Positions 1-10,634 of a stretch of DNA of 64,000 nucleotides are shown here, in pieces (positions within the stretch are counted from its first letter, which is position 1; every line of letters starts with the position of its first letter). The position numbers and the translations under genes are program-made. The stretch is from contig JAQJVL010000105.1 of the NCBI GenBank assembly GCA_035578905.1, positions 434,001 through 498,000 of the forward strand. The letters run 5' to 3'. This stretch comes from Stictocephala bisonia (Eukaryota > Arthropoda > Insecta > Hemiptera > Membracidae). The notes under the pieces were generated by a model. The model did no database searches. It had not been told where the DNA came from and saw only the letters and a program-made list of their open reading frames with translations.

Positions 1-900
1 ATTTGGTTATTGCAACAGTTATGAACATATGCTATTTTCGGTGTTTTATTATTAATTAAAATGCTTACTATGTTATTTCTGTTAGTTGTGTATTTATCTA
101 TTTATAACAGACGTAGGGAGTGAAGTGGATGATTTGAATGACAGAAATTGCATGCATGATTCTTGTTGTTTTTGTTGAATTGCAAATTGAATAATTTCTT
201 AACGACATTGTATATTTATCAGAAAATCTGGAATTACATTACTTATATTTTAAAATTGTAATTAAAATTCGTTTGTAGTGATATGTATAACAGTTTTCTT
301 TGTATATACTATTGTGGTGCGTGAATCCTGTTTTGTAGCGTGAATAAATATGTGTGCTTTTTTAGTGTTGATGTGTGAATCGGGACAGCAATTTTTTAAA
401 CGTAAAAAATGTGCTACATAATTGAAACTGCCAAAATGGACTACGTAATTGAAGGTTTTTGCCTATTATTAATATCTTAGCTCGCGAGGAACGTTGGTGG
501 CATACTTCAGTCCATTGCGAAGGTAAGTGCGTATCGACCTCGGCAGGCGAGGAGGTGTGGGGTAGCCCCTAACCTCTGTCAGCTTTTTCTGTTGAGTGAG
601 GCCGCTCGCACCCCAGCTTTTGTTTCTTTCCTGTATCTAGATGACCTATATTCCGCTAAGTGGAGACACTTGATTCTTGCTTTCGTAGCAAACGCAAAAG
701 GCTGTAATGATTCTGAATTTGTGTTATCATACATAAGTACGGTATTAATTTATATAGTTATACGTAGTCTCTATTTTTACAGTTGTTTGGTTATTGTAAA
801 CTTAATTAAAAAAATGATAAATTACATAAGCTATCTTTGCCTAGTTAAACATTGTATATATTAAAATACGTTTACGAAATATTTAGAAGTTTGTTATTAA
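1..900. other. AT-rich flank with a GC-richer patch, no gene recognised
   Basis: No convincing coding region is visible. Around 478-640 the sequence becomes richer in CpG and contains GAAGGTAAGTG, which resembles a 5' splice donor (AG then GTAAGT). A short open frame starting at a TTG near 592 runs into AT-rich DNA and matches no family I know. It could be a remnant of a promoter or an untranslated exon, or transposon DNA. I cannot decide which. Confidence 0.3.
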
Positions 901-910
901 TGTTATATGT

Positions 911-915
<5 letters not shown>

Positions 916-972
<57 letters not shown>
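916..972. repeat. (TA)n microsatellite
   Basis: Uninterrupted TA dinucleotide tract of about 28 repeats, visible directly. Confidence 0.95.
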
Positions 973-975
<3 letters not shown>

Positions 976-1039
976 ACAAATAAACTGACTTATTTATTTT
1001 TAATTGAAATTATTTGACACATTAACAACGTATTCTACA

Positions 1040-1097
1040 TACCACTGTAAGTGTAGGGGTGGGCGGGTGGATGAATACAACTGTACGAAAGGGTGGT
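1040..1097 (+). repeat. Degenerate copy of the CCACTGTA...GGGTGGG minisatellite unit
   Basis: One good unit and part of a second of the G-rich minisatellite found in arrays at 3.5, 17.9 and 38.9 kb: ACCACTGTAAGTGTAGGGG followed by GGGCGGGTGG. It lies about 600 bp before the LINE open frame, so it is a separate insertion or an older relic. Confidence 0.6.
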
Positions 1098-1701
1098 TTT
1101 AACTTAGTTTGTATAACAATTTAAGTAGTTCTAGATATGTTTTATAATTTTTTAATTAGCTTAGAGTACTACATATTATGTGATTAAGCAATATGTGTAT
1201 AGTTCGTTGAAATTAAGTCCTTGATTTTAACTGAGTTAAATTCAATAACATTTCGCAAATAAAAACTCAGTCTTTGGCCTTCCCTAATGAACCCAACCTT
1301 TGAGTTCTCTTCAATTTCCTTAAAAGATTAATTTGTTCTCAAATAAATGTTGTAGGGTATTATTAACTTAGTTTTTATAAATAGATTTAACTGATATTAG
1401 AACATTATATACTGCCATGCACGATCCAGCAGTTGTCTCCGACACATGTAACTTGGATTTGTTTGTGAGTAGCATTACTGTATTACTACAGAGTGATGAG
1501 TAATGTTCATATCCGTTCGCAGTCAGTAATATTTATATATTCTCTTTAATTTAAATGTATGTTATCCTTTATTAGTAACTCCTTTATTAGTAACTTGTTT
1601 GTGTATTTTGAAAAATGTAATTATTTAATCTGTATTCAGGGATATTAAGATATCATAGATTGGGTATTGGATATATTAAATAAATGTTAAAATAAACTAC
1701 A

Positions 1702-3222
1702 ATGAATCATAATATTTTTGAACTCTTAGTTTATTATCAAAATGTGAGAGGACTAAGAACCAAAACTAATGAATTCTTTAATAATTTATTGTCATGTAAT
1801 TATGCCATTGTAGCTCTAACTGAAACAAATTTGCAACATACTATAAATTCTTCTGAGCTTTTCCCTGATTTTTACAATGTCTTTAGATGCGATAGAAATC
1901 TGGTGGTAACTGAGAGGCAGGGAGGGGGAGGGGTTTTGTTGGCGGTATCTAGTGATTTAATCTGCACGAGGGTGGACAGTTTTAATGACACAATCCTGGG
2001 GTGTGAATGTGCTTGCGTAAAAATTTCAAACAATGAAGGCAATAATATCTACGTTTGTGTGGTTTATTTTAAGCCGAGGTCACCTCTGGGAATTTACCAA
2101 ACGTTTTTTGACCTGTTTATACAGCTAAAACTGTCAACTAATTGTCAAACCCTGATTTTAGGTGATTTTAATTTATCAGTTTTTGGCCAAAATTACAACT
2201 TAAATGACGGCGTTAAGCTGTGTAAAGAACTATCTGTATTTTTAAATCTGCATAGTTTTAATTTGAAAAATGACATTCGAAACTTTCAAAATAAGACTTT
2301 GGATTTAATAATTTCCGATATAGATGAAGCGGCGGTATCGAGAAGTGAGGAGAGGTTGGTGGGGGAAGACCCTTATCACCCAGCCCTGGAGGTGAGCGTT
2401 GTGGTCGCTGCTCCGTTATCTTGTAGGTCAAGGTCAACTCAGCCAGCTGGATATAGTTGCCGTAGAGCAAACTTCCTCCAAATATATCAAGAATTATCTA
2501 CGATTGACTGGGCCAATTTATACAACATTTCAAATATTGATCAAGCTGTCGATTATTTCTACAGCCAAATTTATAGAATCCTTTACCAATCTTGTCCTTT
2601 GAGGAAAAATAAAAAATCTAAATACCCTTTCTGGTTTACACCCTCAATAATATCTAATTTGAAACTTTAAAAAAAGTTGAGGAAACGGTGGAAAAAATCT
2701 GGCGCTATACAAATTTATAAATTATTTAAAACACAACGAACTTTAGTAAAAAATGAAATAAATAAAGCATATAGAAATTATACGCACAATCTGGAAAACA
2801 TTTTACATCTAGATAGTAGTAAATTTTGGAATTTTATTAAAGATAGAAAGACCGATAAAAACCGAAGTTATGTTATGGAGTACAATGGTGTTAAACATGA
2901 TAGCGGAGCAGCGGTGGCGAATGCATTTGCAGATTACTTTGGCTCGGTGTACGAACGCTACATGAGTGAGCCTAGTGTGGAGCGCGCGGTGGAGGGGTCG
3001 TGTCGGGCCGGCGTGTCCTGTCTCACACTGCCTCGCCTTTGCTGTCGGGATGTACAGGATGCAATTAAAAAGTTAAAATCGAAACGTACCACTGGTCCTG
3101 ATTTGCTCCCACAGTACTTGGTTAAAGGATGTTCTGAATTATTAATTAAGCCCCTAACAGTTTTATTTAATTTAAGTTTAACATTAAATATATTTCCTGA
3201 AAATGGAAAATTACTAAAGTGA
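1702..3222 (+). pseudogene. LINE ORF, endonuclease domain and linker (broken)
   Basis: Encodes an endonuclease/exonuclease/phosphatase-type domain that in LINEs nicks target DNA before reverse transcription. Visible motifs are YYQNVRGL (about 1732-1755), a LTETNL segment with the catalytic-type Glu (1816-1833) and GDFNLS (2161-2178). The ATG at 1702 is the first start before the domain. The frame stops at a TAA (2668-2670) just after the domain and then continues in the same frame. It runs through a basic linker and the TTGPD-type segment that precedes the reverse transcriptase, and ends at a frameshift around 3205. A GC-richer patch at 2940-3060 is typical of this linker being patchy in composition. 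Nonsense and frameshift damage mean no full protein is made. Confidence 0.85.
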
Positions 3223-3535
3223 CGCCTATTTTCAAAATGGTAAGAAAGATCAAATAATCAACTATAGGCCAGTGGCGGTTTTATCGTTACCTGCTAAAAT
3301 ATTCGAGATGATTATACATAAACATTTATTTGGTCACTTTAAAAAATATGTTTCTGATTGTCAACACGGATTTATTCCCGGAAGATTAGTCAACACAAAC
3401 TTACTAAATTTCATTAATTATGTTTCCTCGGGGCTGGATTCTGGGACCCGAATTGATGCTTTATTTCTTGACCTGGCCAAGGCGTTTGACAAAGTAGACC
3501 ATTCAATTTTATTAAACAAGCTACATTTTTACGGA
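3223..3535 (+). pseudogene. LINE reverse transcriptase, N-terminal part (broken)
   Basis: Continues the same LINE in another frame. Recognisable blocks are YRPVAVLSLPAK before HGFIPGR (3365 onward) and DLAKAFDKVDH (3470-3502), the conserved block holding the first catalytic Asp of the polymerase. Coding ends abruptly after the residues LHFYG at about 3535, where a G-rich minisatellite begins. About 20 codons that normally lead to the VPQGS block are missing, so the insertion came with a small deletion or these codons were later lost. Confidence 0.85.
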
Positions 3536-4071
3536 AAGTACCACTGTACATGTAGGGTGGGCGGGTGAGTCAGTGCCACTGTACGTGTAGGGGCGGGCGG
3601 GTGGGTCAGTACCACTGTACATGTAGGGGCGGGCGGGTTGGTCAGTACCACTGTATGTGTAGGGGTGGGTCAGTGCCACTGTACATGTAGGGGCGGGCGG
3701 GTGGGTCAGTACCACTGTACATGTAGGGGTGGGTGGGTAAATGCACCAACATATGTGAGGTCATATTGGAACGTGCTAATTATTAAGGTCATTAAGGTTT
3801 ATTTGTAAAATAAATAGTAAATGACTTATTTATTTTGTTTTTTATTCCATGACAAGTAGTGTTTAACGTTGTTTATAATGATACAAAACGTATTAACGCA
3901 GGTAATTATTTACAGTATAAAGAATAACAATTGTATTTTACAATACTACAGTGGTAGTGCAATATGACATTAGAATTGTAATTATGTTAATGAGTGTTAC
4001 AGAATTTAAAATAATCTGTTGTATTTCTTTAAATCATACATTATGAATAGAAGACAATTTTTTTTTTTTAC
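3536..4071. mobile_element. 536-bp insert splitting the LINE: minisatellite plus AT-rich body ending in poly-T
   Basis: The reverse-transcriptase reading stops at about 3535 and resumes at about 4072. The insert begins with six G-rich minisatellite units and continues with AT-rich DNA. It ends in a run of about 13 T just before the LINE sequence returns. A poly-T at the right edge would fit a retroposed sequence inserted in reverse with its poly-A tail. The family is unknown, and no clear target duplication is visible because some host bases are missing. Confidence 0.55.
3541..3739 (+). repeat. 36-bp G-rich minisatellite, about six copies
   Basis: The unit begins CCACTGTACATGTAGGGG and ends in GGGCGGGTGGGTCAGTA. 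There are six copies, the fourth shortened. The same unit recurs at 17.9-18.2 and 38.9-39.4 kb, so it is a dispersed family and not a local slippage product. Confidence 0.9.
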
Positions 4072-5024
4072 AACGGATTTTCATCAACTGCATTTAATGT
4101 TCAGTCCGATGTGCCGCAGGGCTCGAATTTGGGGCCTTGTCTGTTCACTATTTTAATCAATGATTTAAGTGATTGTATCTTATCGTCAAATGCCCTACTA
4201 TTTGCGGACGATTTAAAATTATTTAAACATATTAGGAGCCCTGTGGATACAATTAGTTTGCAACAAGACTTAGACAATGTTTTAGAATGGAGTATCAATA
4301 ATAAAATGTCTTTTAATGTCATAAAATGTCAGTGGATGACTTTTACAAGAGCTCAAGATTATATGGAAACAGACTATTTCCTAAATGGAACTGCAATAAC
4401 TAGAGTGAATCAGATTAAAGATTTAGGAGTTCATATGACTAATACATTGTCTTTTAATCCTCATGTCGAATCATGTATAGCTGTAAGTAGTAAAATGATG
4501 GGATTGATCTTTAGACAAAGTGTTAATTTTAGAAATACTGTATTCAAACCATAGTTAACCTGTACTACTCTTTGGTCAGGTCAAGGTTGGAGAGTGGAGC
4601 GGTCATTTGGAACCCTTTTCACATAACTTACCGAGATGCACTCGAAAGAGTTCAAAAGCGATTTTTAAGGTTTTTATTTTACAAATACTTTAATGTTTAC
4701 ACTTATGTGGTTCCATATCGTGATTTGCTAGTGATGTTTGGGTTTCGGGAGCTAGCTCTGAGGAGAACACTCATGGGTCTGGTATTCCTGTGCAGACTGG
4801 CCGGAGGTGACTGTGAGGTGGATGATGCCGCTTGCTTGGCCGGTCTGTCTATCCGTGTGCCTACCTTCCGAAGTAGAAATAAACTTCTCTTCACTCTCCC
4901 ATACTGCCGCACAGCCTCTCATGCTTTTTCCCCTCTTTTTCAGTTCATGAGAGCTTACAATTTACTAATCTCTAGCGAACAGGAAATTGATATATTTTTT
5001 GACCCTCCAAACATTTTTAAATAA
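4072..5024 (+). pseudogene. LINE reverse transcriptase, catalytic core and C-terminus (broken)
   Basis: Carries VPQGSNLGP (4111-4137) and FADDLKLFK with the catalytic Asp pair (4201-4227). The thumb-like segment (NKMSFNVIKCQ) and the IKDLGVHM block follow. A one-base frameshift in an A run around 4545 moves the reading to the frame used from 4572. That frame holds the typical LINE C-terminal segment (YYSLVRSRLESGAVIWNP, then VQKRFLRF) and ends at 5024. The two parts are clearly one former reading frame. Length and order match a Jockey/CR1-type reverse transcriptase. Confidence 0.88.
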
Positions 5025-5132
5025 AAATGCTTAACAGCGTTGAGTTTATTAAATGTATAACTATTTTTACTTTTATACCTTGTTGTAAAATAATCTTGTT
5101 ATCTGATGTATGTTGATCACTATTTTTACTCT

Positions 5133-5190
5133 ATTATTATTTATTATTATTATTTATTTATTTGTTTTTATTTTATATATATATATATAT
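5133..5190. repeat. Simple TTA/TTTA and TA repeats in the LINE 3' region
   Basis: Low-complexity TTATTATTATTTATTTATTTG followed by a short TA run, inside the presumed 3' untranslated part of the LINE. Confidence 0.7.
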
Positions 5191-5778
5191 GGGCGCTTAT
5201 ATGTTGTTAAGGTTAAATTGTATTTATAACTGTTTGCATTTGGTTATTAGAAATGATCAGTCACTAATTTATACAATATTAAGTTACTGTTATGAATCTT
5301 CAGAGTAGGCTATATTTCTCATTTGTTATTTATTATATTTATTATTACTTTTAGGTTAAAGCATGTACTGTTGGTAATATTTTTAGTTATTTATTTAACT
5401 TATCTATTAATAAGAGTAGTATTATGGTTTATATCATGTGCATGAAGTGAGCTCAAGAAACCCCAGCATGAACTTTAAGAATAAATTGAACTGCTTTAGT
5501 ATAACTGGTTTTGTAAACTGTTCTAAAGCATGCAAATAAAATAAAAAAAATAAAAATGTTGTTTGTGCAAAACTCAGGTCAACTCACACAGAACTTCATT
5601 TACCTGTTCCACCCACTGGTCTACAATAAACTACATTTTAGTGCGTTAACCTCACGTAAAAAAACTAAAAAAAAAGTTACTTTATTATTTAAATGCATTT
5701 TTAGTTTGCAAAAGAGGCAATTTAAATGTGGTTTTTTCGAATCGATGATTTTGAGGAGAGAAAATAACGTAATTTAGT

Positions 5779-5910
5779 GTAGGGAAGGGTGTAGTATGGT
5801 GATATGGTATATCGGACCAAAATATCGATATTTCCGATATTATCGAAATAAAATATCGATATATCGAAACATATTTATCGATATTTCCAATTTATCGATG
5901 CCTTCCCTAC
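5779..5910. mobile_element. 132-bp MITE rich in ATCGAT
   Basis: Perfect 10-bp terminal inverted repeats, GTAGGGAAGG at 5779-5788 and CCTTCCCTAC at 5901-5910, are flanked on both sides by TAGT (5775-5778 and 5911-5914). The interior contains repeated TATCGATA/ATATCGATA words that let much of the element fold back. There is no coding capacity. The superfamily is uncertain: the AGGGAAGG end is hAT-like, but an 8-bp duplication is not visible. Confidence 0.7.
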
Positions 5911-5914
5911 TAGT

Positions 5915-7332
5915 CGAGGCACGTGTCTTAGGATACTACAGTAGTTCAACTTAAATATACGTCCAAGTAAGGTACAAGACGTAAAATGTTGTACTGTCTC
6001 TCTTTTATAAAGGTAATAAATAAATACACTGTCTATAAGCGTAGTTAATGGCAATTTGGATTGTTAGGCAAATTCAATGTTATTTTGTTTATATATTGTA
6101 TTAGCGAGAGTTTTAAAGCGATTTTAATTTAGATTTTCACCAAATAAGCTTTGCCTTTGCGTGAAAAGTAAGATAACTATTTTTCTGCCTCTTAGTAATA
6201 AAATTACTATAGCAATTTCCATTAAGGTCATCCTGAGATATTTAAACAAATGAATGTTTATTTTTGTTGTTGAATGGGGTGAATGTAGTTTATAATATTG
6301 CTACACGGTATATGTTTTAGTTTTGTTGGAGTGTATTGTAAATTATTATGTAATGTAATTGTTTGAGAAAAAAAATTATTATTATTATTATTCAATGAGA
6401 CAGGCTGTCTGATTGTTTGCTCTGATTAATAGTTTCCTCTTGGGCTAATAAAAATACCAATTCACATATGTAATGACAGAGGGGTTGTTTCAAACTATTT
6501 TTAACAGATTTTTTTTATATTCGTGATTTTATAAAACAGTAACAAATATTCACTGTTTTAATAAATGATTTAGGTTTACTTAATAACATTCATATCAAAG
6601 ACCGTGTTGCTTGTTTGGAATTTTCCAAACATGAAAATACTTGAAAACCATTGACGTACGTTTGGAGTTGCTGCCTAAAACGTCAATTTAAACATTTTTA
6701 TCTAGCAACATTATTTGTATCTAAAGTGGCTGTCAGTAATTGAACGATAATTTGAGCACTGAGTTGCTTGCACACTCGAAAGTAGCAAGACAATCGCGAT
6801 TTTATCAAAGTGATAGTGACAAGATGGATGTTTGGACGTGAAATACGTTGTGACTGATACCATCATTGTAAGGGATAACATTTCAGATGATGTACTCTTG
6901 TAGTGATCTTACTTTAGTATCTTTTGGATACGTGTAATCGCGGGTTAAAAGACCTTTGTAGTCAAAATTGATCGAACAGGATTATTTTCATAGTAGGTCA
7001 TATCGTAAAGATGAGTGAAACTAGGTGACACAATTTGCTTCATAAATTTGAAACAAGAAATGTATAAATATATTGTAATGGTCGTAAAAAGACTGGTTAA
7101 ACTATAATCAACTGTAAATATCCTGATTTGTGAAATTCGTATTTTAGTTTTCCAACTAAATACCAAAACTGTATGACCACTAATATTTCTCTGAAAGTTA
7201 TCTAAGAAACACTGTAATTGTGCTATTTTACCTAGACGTGTGTACCTAATTAGAATATATAGTCTGTGTCTTGTGACTTAAAATTTGTACATTGTTTTAC
7301 CGAATCTCAATAAAAAACACAATATATGACAA
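5915..7332. other. AT-rich DNA, no gene recognised
   Basis: Only a short (ATT)n tract near 6374-6392 and scattered low complexity. Short open frames here have no recognisable motif. Confidence 0.6.
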
Positions 7333-8255
7333 ATCCAATCACACTATTGTTTTCCTAGTTTAATTGTCATTATGAAATATGTGTTTTTAAATTGTATTAT
7401 TAGTTTTATTAATTTTTATCACAGTTGCAATAAAAAAGTATCTAATTTGTAACTAGTTTTTACTGTGCATCACCTTTACATTTTTATTATTAAAAAATCC
7501 GTTAATGTATCGCATTTATATTTTAATACGTGGTTGAATGGAATGATTTTTATAGATTTCAGAAAGTTAACTTGTCAAGCAACAAGTTTTTGTCAATTAC
7601 CTGAAATAATATTTTGTATGTTTCTAGAGTTCGTAAAATTAATTACTTGGTCACGTTGTAATCCCAATGAAATTTATAGTTACACTACTTTTATATGCCT
7701 AAGGGAATGCAGTGATTTTAATTTATTTAAATAAATCTAAAGTTACTTTAAATTAATGAAAACCAATTTAAAATAACTGAATTTATTTACGTATTTAAAA
7801 GTAATTTAACAAAACTATTAATTTCATAAGGATACAATGTGACAAAGTAAATTTTAAAATTCTGAAATTTGTCAAAGTTATAATAAAACATTCTGTCAAC
7901 CACTTATTAAAATATAAATAAGTTACACTAACGGGCTTTTGAGTAATATATGTGTACAGTTGATGCGAAGTGAAAACCCGTTCAAAATATAAATAAGTTA
8001 CACTAACGGGCTTTTGAGTAATATATGTGTACAGTTGATGCGAAGTGAAAACCCGTTGAAAATCCGATAATTTTTTTGTTTACCAACTGGGATAAAAATT
8101 ATTAAAACTCATTAAAAAATATTATATATACATTACGTATCATGTCGTACAATTAAAGGGGGGAAACAAATATGTGACTGGAGTGTTCATAAGCCTCTTA
8201 GTATCTCAGTAAAAAACCTTGAAATTCGTGTAAACATAATTTCTGCGCGGACAGT
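7333..8255. mobile_element. Palindromic ~1-kb foldback element, copy 1 (left end missing)
   Basis: Two long diverged arms read as reverse complements around a centre near 7720. Landmarks shared with copy 2 are CACTATTGTTTTCC, TTTTACTGT near 7460 mirrored before 8050, TTTTAATACGTGG and the GCAGTGAT centre. The right end reads CATAATTTCTGC then CGGACAGT, matching the ends of copies at 16.6-17.6 and 58.75 kb. The outermost ~60 bp of the left arm are absent. It has no ORF of its own; the 89-residue open frame inside is a by-product of AT-rich sequence. Confidence 0.7.
7909..8058 (+). repeat. 75-bp tandem duplication inside the palindromic element
   Basis: Two consecutive near-identical 75-bp units beginning AAAATATAAATAAGTTACAC, the second starting at 7984. 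Copies 2 and 3 of the element have one unit, so the duplication is specific to this copy. Confidence 0.9.
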
Positions 8256-10187
8256 AAAAGGGCGTTTCTCCTAGCTCTAGACTACGGTACTGGTTTCCTT
8301 AGCTAGTACGTACAGGGTCCTGGTCCTTCCCTCAGGAGACCTCCAGGACAGAAGACAGCCGCCTGTGGACTGACAAGGAAACCGCACCCTCCACCCCTCG
8401 ATACACAAGTGGTCACATGACAATCAATTCCTCCTTCACTTGTTAAGGGCACTTTCACTAAGGCCAAAAACAAGACAGGTCAGCTGAAATTTAAATTTGG
8501 GTATCTTCGCAGCAGAGTGTAGGCCTATCCCATCTTTGATCTTAGGAATAGTAAGTAATCCCATCTTTGATCTTAGGAATAGTAAGTACAGTGTTGTTGG
8601 TAATTTACGTTAAATAACTTTCAAAATGTATATATTATGTTCTGTCTTGTTTGTTGTGATTAATTTTTTGTAATATCTAAAATATTTTCTTAAGTTTAAG
8701 TTAGGTACATGGATATGGTATTTTTATAAAATATTATAATGATTAATAACATTTAAAATATAGAAATAATTGAAAAATATATGTTAGTATTTGTATAATA
8801 CAAAAATATTATTATACTTTTTTTGTTATATTTTATAATATTTTAAAACAGTGAACTAGTGAAGAAGAAATAGTACAACAAAATTATTAAACTCTAGAAG
8901 AGAGAATATCTGTAGATAAATTAAATTATGTTTTATCGAATTTTAAGGTTTAATTCGTCAACATTCAATTGACTTTCAAAAGAACATTTTATACCTCCTT
9001 ATAAACGTATGTGTTCCAAATGTTATAAGTGAATTTAATTGTTATGCTATTTTGGACCTCCTCTCTACACTCGTCCAATCGCCGTCAGTGCCTGCAATCG
9101 CTGTGATGCAATGTGGTGCCATCTTTGTAGGCATATTGCATCACTTGCTAAGCGGGCGTCTCGTTGAGAGCAAACACTGTTGCACGATGTTAAAATTATT
9201 GTTGTATTTATATACGAGTATTACGTATTATAATTGATTGTTTTTTAAAGTAGGATTGTTTTATAATTTTCCTTGCTTAACTGATCTTTAATTTCAACTC
9301 GAAAAATGTTTTCGGGCTTTGTTTATAAATATTCTGCCATTTCAGAAGTACCGCTACTAAGGTCATACAGCATTCGTCTGCTGCTTTATTACTCAATAAC
9401 GTATAAATAATCAGGTGGATGCATGGTATCACAGAGCACTGCGGTCGGTTATTGGGTGAAGGCCGTCTGCCTTGGGTCAACGACTTTTCTATTTTTGGAA
9501 GTTAAAGATCTAGTTTAGTGAACAGCAAGGTCGAGTGATATTTATGTATCTGCATGTTATATTGACACTTAAATGGTCGAAAATTATAATTTCGATCTTA
9601 CAAGTGAAGTAAATTATGATTTATTATCCTTAAAAATCTTATTTTTGTATCTAAGCTCCCGATTATTTTATTATTGCATTTAATTGTTTGCGGGTTTTAT
9701 TAATACACCTTTACACATGGTGTATACTTCTGGTATTGCTAATTGCTTCTTTATAGTTGTAGGTACTTTACTGAAGTAACTAGGTAGTTCCCCGTTTAAA
9801 ACTAAAACAAAATACAAGTATTTTCATCGAAATTATTTTACGAAACTAATTAGATTTATATTTCAGGTACAGTATTTGTAAAAGTTTTCGTCTGTCGTGC
9901 CTCGAAATTGTGCTTGCAGATCTTTGAAGTGATTCATTTATATTATATACTCTTCTTACACTTTTATTTTATAATACATAAAAATATAAAAATTGTATTT
10001 CCATGATAACAAAAAATCTGTCTAAGCTTATTATTAAAATATCTAAAGGACATATAAAAAAGAGTTAAGTTCAACAAATGCAATGACGTGTTCAGTGTTT
10101 ACAAGTTTCGAGGCCTACTTTATAAACAGTCCGTTCTAAATGAAAATATAATTGATTAAATATTTAATAAATTGCAAGGTCGTAAGC
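8256..10187. other. Unannotated stretch left of the piggyBac element
   Basis: It contains a 31-bp direct duplication (8527-8588, starting ATCCCATCTTTGATC, two copies). Otherwise it holds AT-rich DNA with no recognisable gene. Slightly GC-richer patches at 8270-8460 and 9050-9190 show no family signature. Confidence 0.55.
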
Positions 10188-10191
10188 TTAA
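10188..10191. repeat. TTAA target-site duplication, left
   Basis: TTAA directly outside the left terminal repeat of the piggyBac element. The piggyBac superfamily always integrates at TTAA and duplicates it. Confidence 0.93.
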
Positions 10192-10207
10192 CCCTTTCCG
10201 TACCAGA
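10192..10207 (+). repeat. piggyBac left terminal inverted repeat
   Basis: CCCTTTCCGTACCAGA differs from the right end in one base (G against A at position 9). The CCC start adjacent to TTAA is the usual piggyBac arrangement. Confidence 0.92.
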
Positions 10208-10208
10208 C

Positions 10209-10266
10209 GTGCGCATTTGCGCACGAGCGGTACTTGCGAAAAATACCGACGTGCGCAGGTGCGCAC
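10209..10266. promoter_or_regulatory. Left subterminal transposase-binding-like region with two hairpins
   Basis: Two GTGCGCA...TGCGCAC near-palindromes (10209-10224 and 10251-10266) surround GGTACTTGCGAAAAATACC (10229-10247), which is mirrored exactly at the right end. Internal inverted repeats of about 19 bp are characteristic of piggyBac ends and are thought to bind transposase. The two GTGCGCA hairpins are only on the left, so the two ends are asymmetric. Confidence 0.7.
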
Positions 10267-10526
10267 ACTAGCGGTCACGAAATTTTGCCGACAGGTGCGC
10301 AATAAAGCACGTCCACATTTATTTTTGTACTGGCTTTTAATGTTTACCAAAAACCTCCAAACTTCGTATACTCGTTCTAGACAATAAATGGAACGAAATA
10401 ATAAGAGGTTTGTTACTCTTTGCATCAAGTTGTATAACCTGTGACTTTGTTTGTTTATGACTTTTGACAGCTGTGTTTGTCTGTGTTATGATGCCATTAC
10501 TGTTTGTTGTTGTTGACAGTTCTCAT

Positions 10527-10540
10527 ATTCAGTTGTAGTA
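10527..10540 (+). promoter_or_regulatory. Possible initiator (TCAGTT) of the transposase gene
   Basis: ATTCAGTTGTAGTA matches the arthropod initiator TCAGTY, about 105 bp before the start codon. No TATA box at the right distance and no good downstream promoter element were seen. This is weak evidence from a short motif. Confidence 0.25.
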
Positions 10541-10634
10541 CAGTGTATTTTCGTATTGTTTAGTCATTAGTTTACTTAAAATAATTAGTGAATAGTATTT
10601 AGTTATTTATTTATGTGTTGTATATATTACAAAT

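Larger units (their letters stand above)
1702..5555 (+). mobile_element. Degraded non-LTR retrotransposon (LINE, Jockey/CR1-like), interrupted
   Basis: A LINE encoding an endonuclease followed by a reverse transcriptase, in the order typical of apurinic-endonuclease LINEs. No first ORF (gag-like) is recognisable upstream, so the copy is 5' truncated or the family has a single ORF. The 3' end is placed near 5555, where an A-rich AATAAA/AAAATAAA tail follows about 500 bp of AT-rich untranslated DNA. The frame is broken by an in-frame stop at 2668-2670, frameshifts near 3205 and 4545, and a 536-bp insert at 3536-4071. The copy is therefore dead. Clade is inferred from motif style only. Confidence 0.85.

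Noticed and set aside
7465..7734. 89-codon frame as a gene
   Set aside because: It lies within one arm of the palindromic element and is not open in the other copies.
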